From Woeseia oceani (GTDB lineage Bacteria; Pseudomonadota; Gammaproteobacteria; Steroidobacterales; Woeseiaceae): a DNA stretch of 64,000 nucleotides. Shown here piece by piece: positions 1 to 8,831 of the stretch; positions within the stretch are counted from its first letter, which is position 1; each line of letters begins with the position of its first letter. The notes below the pieces were generated by a model, which worked only from the letters and a program-made list of their open reading frames with translations, searched no databases and had not been told where the DNA came from. Position numbers and translations under genes: made by a program. Where the stretch lies: the NCBI RefSeq assembly GCF_001677435.1, contig NZ_CP016268.1, forward strand, positions 2,779,001-2,843,000, written 5' to 3'.

Positions 1-782
1 GAGTTGCTGATGCGTGATACCGCCGGTCCCGACAGTACGGCGTGGGTGATATAGGCAACGACCCGGCGCGCGCCGTGTCTTTTCAGCGCGCTGCCCGCAT
101 TGCACAAGGTGCCAGCCGTATCAATCATGTCGTCAATGAGGACACAAACCTTGTCCTTCACGTCGCCAATGATATTCATCACTTCGGACTGATTCGCTTT
201 GGAACGTCGCTTGTCGATGATCACGAGGTCAGCGTCATCAAGGCGTTTGGCCAGGGCTCGGGCTCGTACCACACCACCGACGTCCGGTGAGACGACAACC
301 ATGTTGTCGTACTTTTGTTTCCAGACATCGCCCAGCAAAACCGGGGATGCGTAGACATTGTCGACGGATATGTCGAAAAAACCCTGTATCTGGTCGGCGT
401 GCAGGTCAACCGTCAACACCCTGTCAATACCGGCTGTGCCCATCAGTTTGGCAACCAGCTTGGCCGTTATCGGCACACGCGAGGCGCGTGGCCGGCGATC
501 CTGCCGGGCAAAACCGAAGTACGGGACCACTGCCGTTATGCGGGACGCGGAAGCGCGCCGGCAGGCATCCACCATCACCAGCAGTTCCATCAGGTTTTCG
601 GCGGTTGGCGGACAGGTGGGCTGGATAATGAACGTTTCGCGGCCGCGAATGTTCTCCAGTATTTCGACGTTTATCTCGCCGTCACTAAAGCGGCCAACGT
701 GCGCCTTGGACAAAGGGACGTGCAATACCCGCGCGATATCGTTTGCCAGTGCGGGGTGTGCGTTCCCCGAGAAGATAGCCAT
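1..782 (-). CDS. prs: Ribose-phosphate pyrophosphokinase (PRPP synthetase), 3' end cut by window edge
   Basis: Makes PRPP from ribose 5-phosphate and ATP for nucleotide, histidine, tryptophan and NAD synthesis in the cytoplasm. The reading frame is open from the ATG at 782 to the window edge (260 codons of about 315). It shows the family landmarks in order: VGRFSDGE near residue 30, a YFGFARQDR flexible-loop motif near 100, [13 protein letters not shown] near 130, and the PRPP-binding loop [13 protein letters not shown] near 220. An in-frame TTG at 797 directly after an AAGGAAC stretch is an alternative start. The gene follows tRNA-Gln and lolB on the same strand, the usual Pseudomonas-type order except that ispE is missing. 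About 50 C-terminal residues lie outside the window. Confidence 0.97.
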   Translation of the reverse strand, partial: MAIFSGNAHPALANDIARVLHVPLSKAHVGRFSDGEINVEILENIRGRETFIIQPTCPPTAENLMELLVMVDACRRASASRITAVVPYFGFARQDRRPRASRVPITAKLVAKLMGTAGIDRVLTVDLHADQIQGFFDISVDNVYASPVLLGDVWKQKYDNMVVVSPDVGGVVRARALAKRLDDADLVIIDKRRSKANQSEVMNIIGDVKDKVCVLIDDMIDTAGTLCNAGSALKRHGARRVVAYITHAVLSGPAVSRISN

Positions 783-857
783 TGATACCGGATCCAAGTT
801 CCTTGCCCCTGTCGTGTTGTCAGTCTGTGGCCGCTGCAGGAGACCCTGCGCGGAAAA

Positions 858-932
858 TGGCTGGGGTGGCAGGATTCGAACCTGCGCATGACGGGATCAA
901 AACCCGTTGCCTTACCACTTGGCTACACCCCA
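858..932 (-). tRNA. tRNA-Gln (anticodon UUG)
   Basis: A cloverleaf can be drawn on the minus strand. The 7-bp acceptor stem pairs TGGGGTG (932-926) with CACCCCA (868-862), the discriminator base is G (861), and CCA is encoded (860-858). The anticodon stem ACGGG/CCCGT holds loop TTTTGAT with anticodon TTG at 900-898, and the T arm contains GGTTCGAATCC. The acceptor and anticodon features match gammaproteobacterial tRNA-Gln. It lies just upstream of prs, as in Pseudomonas and E. coli relatives. Confidence 0.97.
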
Positions 933-1157
933 GCAGTGTTGCCGACCGACTGCCACGATGCAGCGCCTAGCCCGGCTATTCTGTCGCGCGCAATTGTGAA
1001 ACGGGCTACCGCAGGTGTCAACGCACGATCAACGGAAGTTGCCGAACTTGCGGTAATTCAAAGTAACTACAGCGCACCCGGCGAACACCGCAGCGGAACG
1101 AAAGTCGAGCGATACCAACAGTTGCACCGACGATATGCGCAAATTCAACGCTTCTGC
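933..1157. other. Non-coding gap between lolB and tRNA-Gln (ispE absent)
   Basis: This 225-bp stretch sits where relatives carry ispE (about 850 bp). Conceptual translations of both strands show no IspE-like residue pattern, including no N-terminal substrate loop. Apart from the candidate tRNA promoter at 993-1021 I see nothing in it. Confidence 0.6.
993..1021 (-). promoter_or_regulatory. Candidate sigma-70 promoter for tRNA-Gln/prs
   Basis: On the minus strand a perfect -35 TTGACA (1021-1016) is followed after 17 bp by CACAAT (998-993), four of six matches to the -10 consensus. It lies about 60 bp upstream of the tRNA 5' end, a normal distance for a tRNA leader. Confidence 0.5.
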
Positions 1158-1763
1158 TCAGTAAAATGACCAACGATCGATCACCAAACGGACACGCGTG
1201 GCATCGCGAACCGCGGTAATCCGGCGCGGCATGAGCTGCCCTGCACCTTCCCGGTACTGACTGATCGAAACGGTCCAGCCCGCCTGCTGCAACTCTTCCA
1301 GAGTGCCATCGGCGGATAGTCGGGTTTGCGCCGCACTGTCCGGATCGGGAATGCCCAGCGCCCAATAGCGCAGGCTCGCCAGCGGAATCTGCCAGCCGTA
1401 GATGGATTGCAAGTCACGTTCCGCGTCGGACAACTCGGTAACCACATCGTCGCTGTCGGTGACCTTGATGCGACGGGCATCGCCGTTGATACGTACTGCA
1501 CCGGCGCCAAGAGGTCCGCTTACGCGCGCGTCGAAATAGTCGCTGCGTTGTTGCCACTGGAGGCTGCCGTTGAAGCCATCCTTGCTGTCATTGACGGCAA
1601 TACGCCCGCTGAAACCCCAACTGCGCAGTCCGCCCAGCACCTGCTGACGCGTTTGCCAACTGTCGAGCGCCGGCAGTTCATTGCGAGGTTGTGTGGCACA
1701 AGCGGAACCCAGCAGACCAACGGCCAGCAGAACCGCCGCGCGTTTAGTCGCTGTGCGGAACAA
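1158..1763 (-). CDS. lolB: Outer-membrane lipoprotein receptor LolB
   Basis: LolB accepts lipoproteins from periplasmic LolA and inserts them into the outer membrane. The 201-residue product begins with a lipoprotein signal, positively charged (RTATKR) then hydrophobic (AAVLLAVGLLGSA), ending in a lipobox at Cys22. The mature part has the LolB pattern: SWGFSGRIAV near residue 50, FNGSLQWQQ, and a tryptophan-rich IYGWQIPLASLRYWALG segment. I chose the TTG at 1763 because it gives this complete signal peptide and a length close to E. coli LolB (207); no ATG or GTG gives a better one. The start overlaps the end of the TPR gene by 20 bp, suggesting translational coupling. Confidence 0.92.
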   Translation of the reverse strand: MFRTATKRAAVLLAVGLLGSACATQPRNELPALDSWQTRQQVLGGLRSWGFSGRIAVNDSKDGFNGSLQWQQRSDYFDARVSGPLGAGAVRINGDARRIKVTDSDDVVTELSDAERDLQSIYGWQIPLASLRYWALGIPDPDSAAQTRLSADGTLEELQQAGWTVSISQYREGAGQLMPRRITAVRDATRVRLVIDRWSFY

Positions 1764-3426
1764 GGAGCTTGCGAACCTCTTGCAGCATCGGATCCTCGGG
1801 ATCCAGTGCTTCGGCTTCTTCCAGCACCGCCAGCGCCTCGGTGTTGCGCTCAAGTTTCCAGAGCACCTCGGCCAGGTGAGCTGCCACTTCCGGGTCCTTG
1901 TACATCGCCCAGGCTTTCTCGAGTTCGGCCAGAGCTTCCTCGTATTTGCCGAGGCGATACAGGACCCAACCGTAGCTGTCGATAATAGCCGCACTGTCCG
2001 GCTGCAGCTGCAGCGCCTTTTTGATCAGTTTCTCGGCTTCCCGGTAGTTGTCGCCATGGTAGGTCAGCGTGTAACCAAGCGCGTTCAGTACATTGGCACT
2101 GTCCGGCCATTTGCGCGCCGCGCGCCGGTAGGACTTGATGGCCTCATCCGCACGCCCGAGCTGCAACAGCACTTCGCCCCGGCCCAGAATCGCGGACTCG
2201 CTGTCCGGTCGGTACGAAATCACCCGGTCAAAGATGGTTAGTGCACGCTCGAACTGCTTCTCGGATGACAGCAGCTGCGCTTGCGCGAGTATCATGTCGA
2301 CCGCGTAGTTCGGGTTCATTTCACCAAACCGCTGCAGATGATCGAGCGCGGCGTCCAGCCCGGATTTACGGGCAATGATGCCGCTGGCGCGGCGTTGCGA
2401 AATGACCGCGTTCTGGCCATTGTTAACCTGCGTGTAGAGCGATAGCGCGCGATCGGCTTCGCCGCGATAGTCGGCAATACGCGCCAAATAATAGAGTGCG
2501 TCGGTGGTGTACTGGCCGCTGCTCAGCAAATCCTCGAAATCGTCCCGGGCAGCATCAAGGTTTTCCTGGCGAAAATTGATGATCGCCATGAGCCGTAACG
2601 CATCGGTGCGCGACGGTTGCTCCAGCAACACCTGGTTCACCTGGCTCAACGCGTCGTCATCGCGTTTCGCTGCCATGTACATGATGGCGAGCTCAATGCG
2701 CGCTTCCGGGTCCGGGTAAGGATCGTCACCCACGATCCGGGCCGCATACTTGATGGCTTCGTCGGCCTTGCCCGCAAGCAACAAGGAACGAGCGTAAAGC
2801 AGCCTTGGCTTAATCCAGTCCGGCTGGATATCCAGCGCCTTCTGCGCCCGTTCCAGCGCCGTTTCAGCGTCGCCGGCCTGCAGCGCCATGACGCCAACGG
2901 CATAATGCGCCGCGGCGGAATCGCGGTAAGGTTTGGCCAGCTGAATAAACAACTTGAACGCCGTTTCGGGGTCCTCCCGTGACAGCAATGGCACCAGTGC
3001 CAGCAAACGTTCATCCTGCGGCTGGTCACCGCGCTTCAACAAAGCCTCGAAGCTGCGCCGCGATTTGCGCAACTCGCCGGTCCGCAACTGCAGCTGGGCG
3101 ACGTACAGCAGCGCCTCGTCGCTGTCCTCGTCGAGCTCCAACCAGCGTTCGGCAGCTTCCAGCGCGTCGTCATTAAAACCGTAGGTAAAGGCCACGCGCG
3201 TCGCTTGCCGCGCGATTTCCGGGTTGCCGCTGGCGATCGCCGCCCGCCGGTACTCTACCGAGGCTGTCTTGTACTGGTGTTGCTGCAAAGCCATCTCCGC
3301 CGCGCGCAGATAGTCGCTGGCAGCAGCGGCACCGTCGTCGGCGGTAGCTGGCGCGGCCAGTCCAATTATGAGTAACGCCAGCAGTGAAAACGGCAGGCGC
3401 GGTACGCGAATCAGGCTTCGTTGCAT
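1744..3426 (-). CDS. Secreted tetratricopeptide-repeat protein
   Basis: A 560-residue protein with an N-terminal signal peptide (hydrophobic FSLLALLIIGLAAPATA, cleavage predicted before DDG) followed by TPR-like helical pairs across nearly its whole length. The clearest units are in the C-terminal half, for example YRPDSESAILGRGEVLLQLG and the ALGYTLTYHGDNYREAEKLI region. It is probably a periplasmic scaffold. A homologue occupies the same place upstream of lolB in Pseudomonas, but its partner is not known to me. A longer frame extends to 3570; the ATG at 3426 is preferred because it places the signal peptide at the N-terminus. Divergent from hemA. Confidence 0.85.
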   Translation of the reverse strand: MQRSLIRVPRLPFSLLALLIIGLAAPATADDGAAAASDYLRAAEMALQQHQYKTASVEYRRAAIASGNPEIARQATRVAFTYGFNDDALEAAERWLELDEDSDEALLYVAQLQLRTGELRKSRRSFEALLKRGDQPQDERLLALVPLLSREDPETAFKLFIQLAKPYRDSAAAHYAVGVMALQAGDAETALERAQKALDIQPDWIKPRLLYARSLLLAGKADEAIKYAARIVGDDPYPDPEARIELAIMYMAAKRDDDALSQVNQVLLEQPSRTDALRLMAIINFRQENLDAARDDFEDLLSSGQYTTDALYYLARIADYRGEADRALSLYTQVNNGQNAVISQRRASGIIARKSGLDAALDHLQRFGEMNPNYAVDMILAQAQLLSSEKQFERALTIFDRVISYRPDSESAILGRGEVLLQLGRADEAIKSYRRAARKWPDSANVLNALGYTLTYHGDNYREAEKLIKKALQLQPDSAAIIDSYGWVLYRLGKYEEALAELEKAWAMYKDPEVAAHLAEVLWKLERNTEALAVLEEAEALDPEDPMLQEVRKLLVPHSD

Positions 3427-3575
3427 AGTGCGATCGATGATTTTCCCGTGATCGGGACCGTGTTGTCGGGTCCCGTCAAGTAAATTGTCCAGCGTTGGAG
3501 AACACAGACAAGGAACTGCGTCATCAGTTCGCTTATCATACGGTCTGTTATTGACCCGATCACCCGCCAAACTTA

Positions 3576-4838
3576 ATGCCCCTCAAAATTCTCGGCCTGA
3601 ACCATAACACGGCACCTGTGGAAATTCGTGAGCAGGTTGTCTACGCCGAAAGCGAGGCGGGACGGGCGCTGCGCGCGCTGCTGACGCTCGACGGCGTGGA
3701 CGAGGCCATGGTCATGTCCACCTGTAATCGCACCGAATTCTACCTGGAAGCCGACGACCACGGATTGGCCCAGGCTGGCGAGTGGCTGCGCAAAGATCAG
3801 AATATGGACCCCGCAACGGCAGCCTCGCTGTTCACGCTCGACGGCGACGAGGCGATCGTGCACCTGTTCCGGGTCGCTTGTGGCCTCGAATCGATGATAC
3901 TGGGCGAGCCGCAGATTCTGGGTCAGCTGAAAGACGCTTACCGCCTGGCAGAGAAGAACAGCGCTATCGGCAAATCACTCGGTCGTGTTTTCCGCCACAC
4001 CTTTTCCGTTGCCAAGAAGGTACGGACAGACACCCGTATCGGCGCAAGCCCGGTGTCGGTGGCCTACGCCGCGGTCAACCTGGCAAACCAGTTTTTCTCC
4101 GGCTTTTCGCAGCACACCGCGCTGGTGATAGGTGCCGGCCAGACCATACGCCTGGTCGCACAACACCTGCACAGCAAGGGCATCGGCCGTTTGTTCGTTG
4201 CCAATCGCAATATCAGCAGGGCCAAGGACCTGGCCAGCGAGTTCTCCGGTTTCGCCCTGCCACTGTCCGAGCTCGAAGGGACTTTGCCGGAGGCCGATAT
4301 CCTGATCAGCAGTACCGCCAGCCCTGATCCGATAGTGACGGTCAAGGACATGCAAGCCGCCATCCGGGCGCGCAAACGACGCCCGGTGTTTGCCGTGGAT
4401 ATCGCGGTACCGCGCGATCTGGAACCGGAAATCGGCGATCTGGACGACGTGTACCTGTACAGCGTTGATGACCTCGATAAGGTCATTGTTGAAGGCCAGG
4501 GCAATCGCGCCGCCGCCGCGCAGGACGCGGAACGCATACTCCAGGACGAGACCCGCCGTTACCTTGAGATCGAACGCGGCATGCGCATTGCGCCGTTGAT
4601 TACCGCGTTGCGCGAACAAGGCGATGCCTTGCGTCAGGACGTACTGGCGCAAGCCCGGCGACGTTTGCGACAGGGCGCAGACAGCCAGGAGGTTGTCGAG
4701 TACGCAACAGCGGCGCTGATGAAAAAAATGCTGCACGCACCAAGCGTGCGCCTGCGTGAAGCCGGTGAAGACGCGGACGACGCGTTCATTGCGACTGCCC
4801 GCACATTGTTCGACCTCAACAATAATGACGAGGACTGA
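3576..4838 (+). CDS. hemA: Glutamyl-tRNA reductase
   Basis: Reduces glutamyl-tRNA(Glu) to glutamate-1-semialdehyde with NADPH, the first committed step of C5-pathway haem synthesis. The protein is 420 residues, a normal length. It has the N-terminal substrate domain with catalytic Cys50 in MSTCNRTE, the LGEPQILGQ motif near 110, an NADP-binding domain with VIGAGQT near 190, and a C-terminal dimerisation helix region. It is followed after 9 bp by prfA, the conserved hemA-prfA pair, and is divergent from the TPR-lolB block. Confidence 0.98.
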   Translation: MPLKILGLNHNTAPVEIREQVVYAESEAGRALRALLTLDGVDEAMVMSTCNRTEFYLEADDHGLAQAGEWLRKDQNMDPATAASLFTLDGDEAIVHLFRVACGLESMILGEPQILGQLKDAYRLAEKNSAIGKSLGRVFRHTFSVAKKVRTDTRIGASPVSVAYAAVNLANQFFSGFSQHTALVIGAGQTIRLVAQHLHSKGIGRLFVANRNISRAKDLASEFSGFALPLSELEGTLPEADILISSTASPDPIVTVKDMQAAIRARKRRPVFAVDIAVPRDLEPEIGDLDDVYLYSVDDLDKVIVEGQGNRAAAAQDAERILQDETRRYLEIERGMRIAPLITALREQGDALRQDVLAQARRRLRQGADSQEVVEYATAALMKKMLHAPSVRLREAGEDADDAFIATARTLFDLNNNDED

Positions 4839-4847
4839 GTACTTCCT

Positions 4848-5930
4848 GTGAAAGCGTCGATACGTAACAACCTGGAGAGCACGCGGGATCGTTTCGAGGA
4901 ATTGTCGGGGCTGCTCTCCGATCCCGGCACGATTGCGAATCAGAATCGTTTTCGCGATTTGTCACGGGAGTACTCGCGGCTCGAACCGGTCATTGCCCTG
5001 TTCAGAGAATTCGAACGGGTCGAGGCGGACCTCGCGGAAGCCGAAGAGATGAGCCGCGACAGCGATCCGGAAGTCCGCGAAATGGGTGAAGACGAAGTCG
5101 ACACGCTCAGCGAACGCCGCGCCGCGCTGATTCTCGAATTGCAGAAGTCCCTGATTCCACCCGACCCGCACGACGACAGCAACGTGTACCTGGAAATACG
5201 TGCCGGTACCGGTGGCGACGAAGCGGCGATTTTTGCCGGTGACCTGTTTCGCATGTACTCGAAATTCGCCGAAGTGCAACGCTGGCCGCTTGAAATTATC
5301 AGCGCGCGGGATGGAGAGCATGGCGGCTACAAAGAAATAATCTGCCGCATTTCCGGCAACGGCATCTACGCTCGTTTGAAATTCGAATCTGGCGCGCACC
5401 GCGTGCAACGGGTGCCGGCCACCGAATCGCAAGGCCGGATTCACACCTCGGCCTGCACGGTGGCCGTATTGCCTGAGCCCGATGAGATTGAAGAAGTCGA
5501 TATCAATCCGGCTGATTTGCGTATCGACACCTACCGCGCCTCCGGCGCCGGTGGCCAGCACGTCAACAAAACCGATTCGGCAGTGCGCGTCACCCACTTG
5601 CCGAGCGGTATCGTGGTCGAGTGCCAGGACGAACGTTCACAGCACAAGAATAAAGCGCGTGCAATGTCGCTGTTGCAAGCGAAACTGCTCGACGCAGAAC
5701 AACAGGAACAGCAGTCGGCGCAAGCCGAGCAACGCAAGCTGCTGGTTGGTAGCGGCGACCGTTCGGAGCGTATCCGCACCTACAACTATCCGCAGGGCCG
5801 GGTCACGGATCACCGCATCAATCTGACGCTGTACAAGCTGGCAGAGGTGCTCGAAGGCGATCTGGATCAGGTCATAGACCCGCTGATCAACGAATACCAG
5901 GCCGAACAACTGGCGGCGCTCGGCGACTGA
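4848..5930 (+). CDS. prfA: Peptide chain release factor 1
   Basis: Recognises UAA and UAG stop codons and triggers peptide release. The 360-residue product carries the RF1 codon-recognition tripeptide Pro190-Ala191-Thr192 and the peptidyl-transferase GGQ motif at 235-237 ([16 protein letters not shown]), whose Gln is the PrmC methylation target. The start is GTG, 9 bp after the hemA stop. PrmC is encoded 1.4 kb downstream on the same strand, separated by an opposite-strand gene. It converges with that gene with only 17 bp between stop codons. Confidence 0.98.
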   Translation: MKASIRNNLESTRDRFEELSGLLSDPGTIANQNRFRDLSREYSRLEPVIALFREFERVEADLAEAEEMSRDSDPEVREMGEDEVDTLSERRAALILELQKSLIPPDPHDDSNVYLEIRAGTGGDEAAIFAGDLFRMYSKFAEVQRWPLEIISARDGEHGGYKEIICRISGNGIYARLKFESGAHRVQRVPATESQGRIHTSACTVAVLPEPDEIEEVDINPADLRIDTYRASGAGGQHVNKTDSAVRVTHLPSGIVVECQDERSQHKNKARAMSLLQAKLLDAEQQEQQSAQAEQRKLLVGSGDRSERIRTYNYPQGRVTDHRINLTLYKLAEVLEGDLDQVIDPLINEYQAEQLAALGD

Positions 5931-5947
5931 CGCCTCGCGCCAGAACG

Positions 5948-7324
5948 TCACACCTGCAAGCGCAGGTAATTCAGTACGTCCGCGCGGGTGATCAAGCCAT
6001 AAAACTCGTTGTCGTCGACCACCGCGGCGCACGGCTGGACGTGCAGCATTGCCACGAGATTGTTGATGCTGCTGTCTTTACCGACCTGAATGTAGGCCGT
6101 CTGCATCGCTTCGCGAACTTTGCTGTTCATTAAATCCGGCTTGCCGAATACGTAACGAATGATGTCATCTTCAGTCAGAACACCGACCAGCTTGCCGTCG
6201 TCCATGACTGGTAACTGAGAGAAACCGGCGTTTCGCAGCCGGTTGTGCGCTGTCATCAATACATCGTCAGCACCGACCGTGATCGTCGCACGCTCGCCGT
6301 GAGGACGGCCAATCAGGTCCCGCAAGTCGCCGTAATGCTGCCGCTTGATGAAGCCCTGATCTTCCATCCAGAAGTCATTAAATAATTTTGATAAATACTT
6401 GTTGCCGGTATCGCAGGCGAAGCTGACGACGCGCTTGGGCTCAGTTTGCTCGCGGCAATACCGCAATGCCGCGCTGAGCAACGTGCCCGTGGACGAACCG
6501 GCAAGCAGTCCCTCTTTCTGCAACAACTCGCGTGCGGTACTGAACGATTCTTCATCGCTGATGCTGTATGCCTTTTTGACCTGACTGAAATCAGCAATCG
6601 AGGGAATGAAGTCTTCGCCTATACCCTCCACCAGCCAACCGGCATTTTTTTCGTGCAACTCGCCCTTGTTGATGTAGTCCGCGAGGATGGAGCCAACCGG
6701 ATCGGCAAGAATGATATCCACCTGCGGCGCGTGTTCCGCCAGGTAGCGACCGATACCGGTGACCGTCCCGCTGGAACCAACACCAACGACGATGGCGTCA
6801 AGGTCGCCCTGCATTTGCTCAAGTATTTCCGGCGCCGTGGTTTGCTCGTGTGCCAGAGGATTGTCCGGGTTCGCAAACTGGTTGATGAAATAGGCACCCT
6901 TCTCGCTGGCAATGCGCTGCCCCAGGTCCTGGTAATACTCAGGATGGCCTTTGGCAACGTCAGAACGGGTCAGGACCACTTCCGCACCCATGGCGCGCAA
7001 ATTGAAAATTTTCTCCTGACTCATCTTGTCCGGCAGCACCAGGACAAGGTGATAGCCCTTTTGCTGTGCGACCAGGGCGAGACCGAGGCCGGTGTTTCCC
7101 GCTGTCGCCTCGACGATGGTGTCGCCGGGCTTGATGTCCCCTCGTTGCTCGGCTTGCTCTATCATCGACATCCCGATGCGATCCTTGATGGAGCCAGCGG
7201 GGTTCATGAGTTCAAGTTTGAGGAACAGGCGGCACGGTCCCGTATCCAGCCGTGATATTTCCAGCATCGGCGTGCTGCCGACCATGTCGAGAATATTGGA
7301 GTAAACGTTCATTGAATCATTCAC
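5948..7324 (-). CDS. PLP-dependent cystathionine beta-synthase / cysteine synthase with C-terminal CBS-domain pair
   Basis: The N-terminal two thirds (residues 1-330) is a fold-type II PLP enzyme: Lys47 in GSIKDR is the PLP lysine, ATAGNTG binds the substrate carboxylate, and GSSGTVTG binds the cofactor phosphate. The C-terminal third holds two CBS domains (about 340-458), as in eukaryotic-type cystathionine beta-synthase, where they regulate activity. It may condense serine or an O-activated serine with homocysteine or sulfide; the sequence alone does not settle which. At 458 residues it matches bacterial CBS-type enzymes. It lies on the strand opposite its neighbours, between prfA and prmC. 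A second in-frame ATG is at 7312. Confidence 0.9.
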   Translation of the reverse strand: MNDSMNVYSNILDMVGSTPMLEISRLDTGPCRLFLKLELMNPAGSIKDRIGMSMIEQAEQRGDIKPGDTIVEATAGNTGLGLALVAQQKGYHLVLVLPDKMSQEKIFNLRAMGAEVVLTRSDVAKGHPEYYQDLGQRIASEKGAYFINQFANPDNPLAHEQTTAPEILEQMQGDLDAIVVGVGSSGTVTGIGRYLAEHAPQVDIILADPVGSILADYINKGELHEKNAGWLVEGIGEDFIPSIADFSQVKKAYSISDEESFSTARELLQKEGLLAGSSTGTLLSAALRYCREQTEPKRVVSFACDTGNKYLSKLFNDFWMEDQGFIKRQHYGDLRDLIGRPHGERATITVGADDVLMTAHNRLRNAGFSQLPVMDDGKLVGVLTEDDIIRYVFGKPDLMNSKVREAMQTAYIQVGKDSSINNLVAMLHVQPCAAVVDDNEFYGLITRADVLNYLRLQV

Positions 7325-7378
7325 AGGGCCGACAGTGCCCGCAATAGTACTTGAAGCCCGACATCAGGAGCCAGCCCG

Positions 7379-8224
7379 GTGAGCGACGCTATCCGCATTG
7401 ACGCTTTGCTCAAAGCGGCAACCAATCGCCTTGAATCGGCCAGCGACAGCCCGCGACTGGATGCCGAGTTGTTGCTGGCGCGCGCCATCGACATGCCACG
7501 CAGCTACGTATTTGCGCATGCGGATGAGGAACTGGATGAGCAGGCAGTGCAGCGTTTCAACGCGACGCTCGCCCGACGTATTGCCGGCGAACCGATGGCT
7601 TATATCAGTGGCGAAAAGGAGTTCTGGTCGATGCAGCTGATGGTCAGCCCCGCTACACTGGTGCCACGACCGGACACGGAAATCCTGGTCGAACAGGCAA
7701 TTGCCCGCGTTTCCCGCCGCGCCGCGATGAGCGTATTGGACCTTGGAACCGGCAGCGGCGCCATCGCGCTGGCGATTGCCAGGGAACGCCCGCTTAGCTT
7801 TGTTACCGCAACAGACATCAGTGCCGATGCCCTCGCTATTGCCGTGCAGAATGCCAGGCAACTGGATATAGCCAACATCGAATTCGTGCAAGGCACATGG
7901 CTTGAACCGGTGGCGGGACGGCGTTTTGACCTGATCGTGTCGAATCCGCCGTACATTGCCGAGGACGATCCGGCATTGGCGGCGCTCACCTGTGAGCCGA
8001 GGTCGGCGCTGGTTTCCGGTCCGGATGGGCTGGATGATATTCGCCTCATCGCTACGGCTGCGCTGGAGGTTATTGCGGAGGACGGGGTTCTGTTGCTTGA
8101 ACACGGCTTCGAACAAGCAGAGGCCGTCGCAAAAATTCTCCAGCTAGCGGGCTGGTCCGACGTGCATTGCGTGAAAGACTTAAGCGGATTGCCGCGGGTA
8201 AGCAGTGCAAGAAGGCGCACATAA
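7379..8224 (+). CDS. prmC: Release factor glutamine methyltransferase
   Basis: Methylates the GGQ glutamine of release factors 1 and 2 using SAM. The 281-residue product has an N-terminal helical domain, the SAM-binding motif DLGTGSG at 121-127, and the catalytic NPPY at 189-192 in the sequence SNPPYIAEDDP. The start is GTG. It belongs with hemA-prfA functionally, and the pair is usually adjacent; here the CBS-type gene on the other strand separates them. Confidence 0.97.
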   Translation: MSDAIRIDALLKAATNRLESASDSPRLDAELLLARAIDMPRSYVFAHADEELDEQAVQRFNATLARRIAGEPMAYISGEKEFWSMQLMVSPATLVPRPDTEILVEQAIARVSRRAAMSVLDLGTGSGAIALAIARERPLSFVTATDISADALAIAVQNARQLDIANIEFVQGTWLEPVAGRRFDLIVSNPPYIAEDDPALAALTCEPRSALVSGPDGLDDIRLIATAALEVIAEDGVLLLEHGFEQAEAVAKILQLAGWSDVHCVKDLSGLPRVSSARRRT

Positions 8225-8294
8225 ACGACAACACGACAAGCGGTTGCCAACTGTGATACACAGAACCCCCATTTCTTTACCCCCCCAAGAGCTA

Positions 8295-8780
8295 ATGATC
8301 ACTATTGTTACGAATCACGGCGATATCGTCATCGAGCTGTTCGAAGAAACAGCGCCTGTCAGTTGCGCGAACTTCCGACGTTATGTTGAAGACGGCTTTT
8401 TTACCGACACGATATTTCATCGCGTTATTCCGAATTTCATGATTCAGGGCGGCGGCATGACAGCCGACCTGCAACGCAAACCGACGCATGAGGCGATCAA
8501 GAACGAGGCCGACAATGGCGAGAAGAACCTGCGCGGCACCCTGGCAATGGCACGCACTGCGGCGGTTGACAGCGCGACGTCGCAATTCTTCATTAACCTA
8601 CGCCACAACGAGTTCCTGGATCACGGAGGCCGCGACTTTGGCTATGCCGTGTTCGCGAAGGTGACGGACGGTATGGACGTGGTAGACGCCATTGCTGCGC
8701 AGGACACCGGCACGCGTGCCGGGCACCAGGACGTGCCGCTCGAGACGATTACGATCAACGAAGTCCGTATCGACGACTGA
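8295..8780 (+). CDS. ppiB: Cyclophilin-type peptidyl-prolyl cis-trans isomerase
   Basis: A 161-residue single-domain cyclophilin without signal peptide, so probably cytoplasmic like E. coli PpiB (164 residues). Visible motifs are FHRVIPNFMIQGGG near residue 50 with the catalytic Arg, the TLAMAR segment, SATSQFFINL near 95, and YAVFAKVTDGMDVVD near 120. The frame is open further upstream, but the ATG at 8295 begins the conserved MITIVTNHGDI sequence. It converges with metH across a strong stem-loop. Confidence 0.94.
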   Translation: MITIVTNHGDIVIELFEETAPVSCANFRRYVEDGFFTDTIFHRVIPNFMIQGGGMTADLQRKPTHEAIKNEADNGEKNLRGTLAMARTAAVDSATSQFFINLRHNEFLDHGGRDFGYAVFAKVTDGMDVVDAIAAQDTGTRAGHQDVPLETITINEVRIDD

Positions 8781-8792
8781 GCCGCGCTCTGT

Positions 8793-8822
8793 TGCGCCCC
8801 GCCGTCAAAACGGCGGGGCGCA
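8793..8822. terminator. Perfect 13-bp stem-loop between convergent ppiB and metH
   Basis: TGCGCCCCGCCGT (8793-8805), loop CAAA, then its exact reverse complement (8810-8822). It lies between two convergent stop codons, consistent with a bidirectional terminator. There is no clear U-tract on either side, so termination would be imperfect or need a factor. Confidence 0.55.
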
Positions 8823-8831
8823 CACGATCCG

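Noticed and set aside
3427-3570. 48-codon extension of the TPR protein
   Set aside because: It would put 48 polar residues before an evident signal peptide and run into the hemA promoter region.
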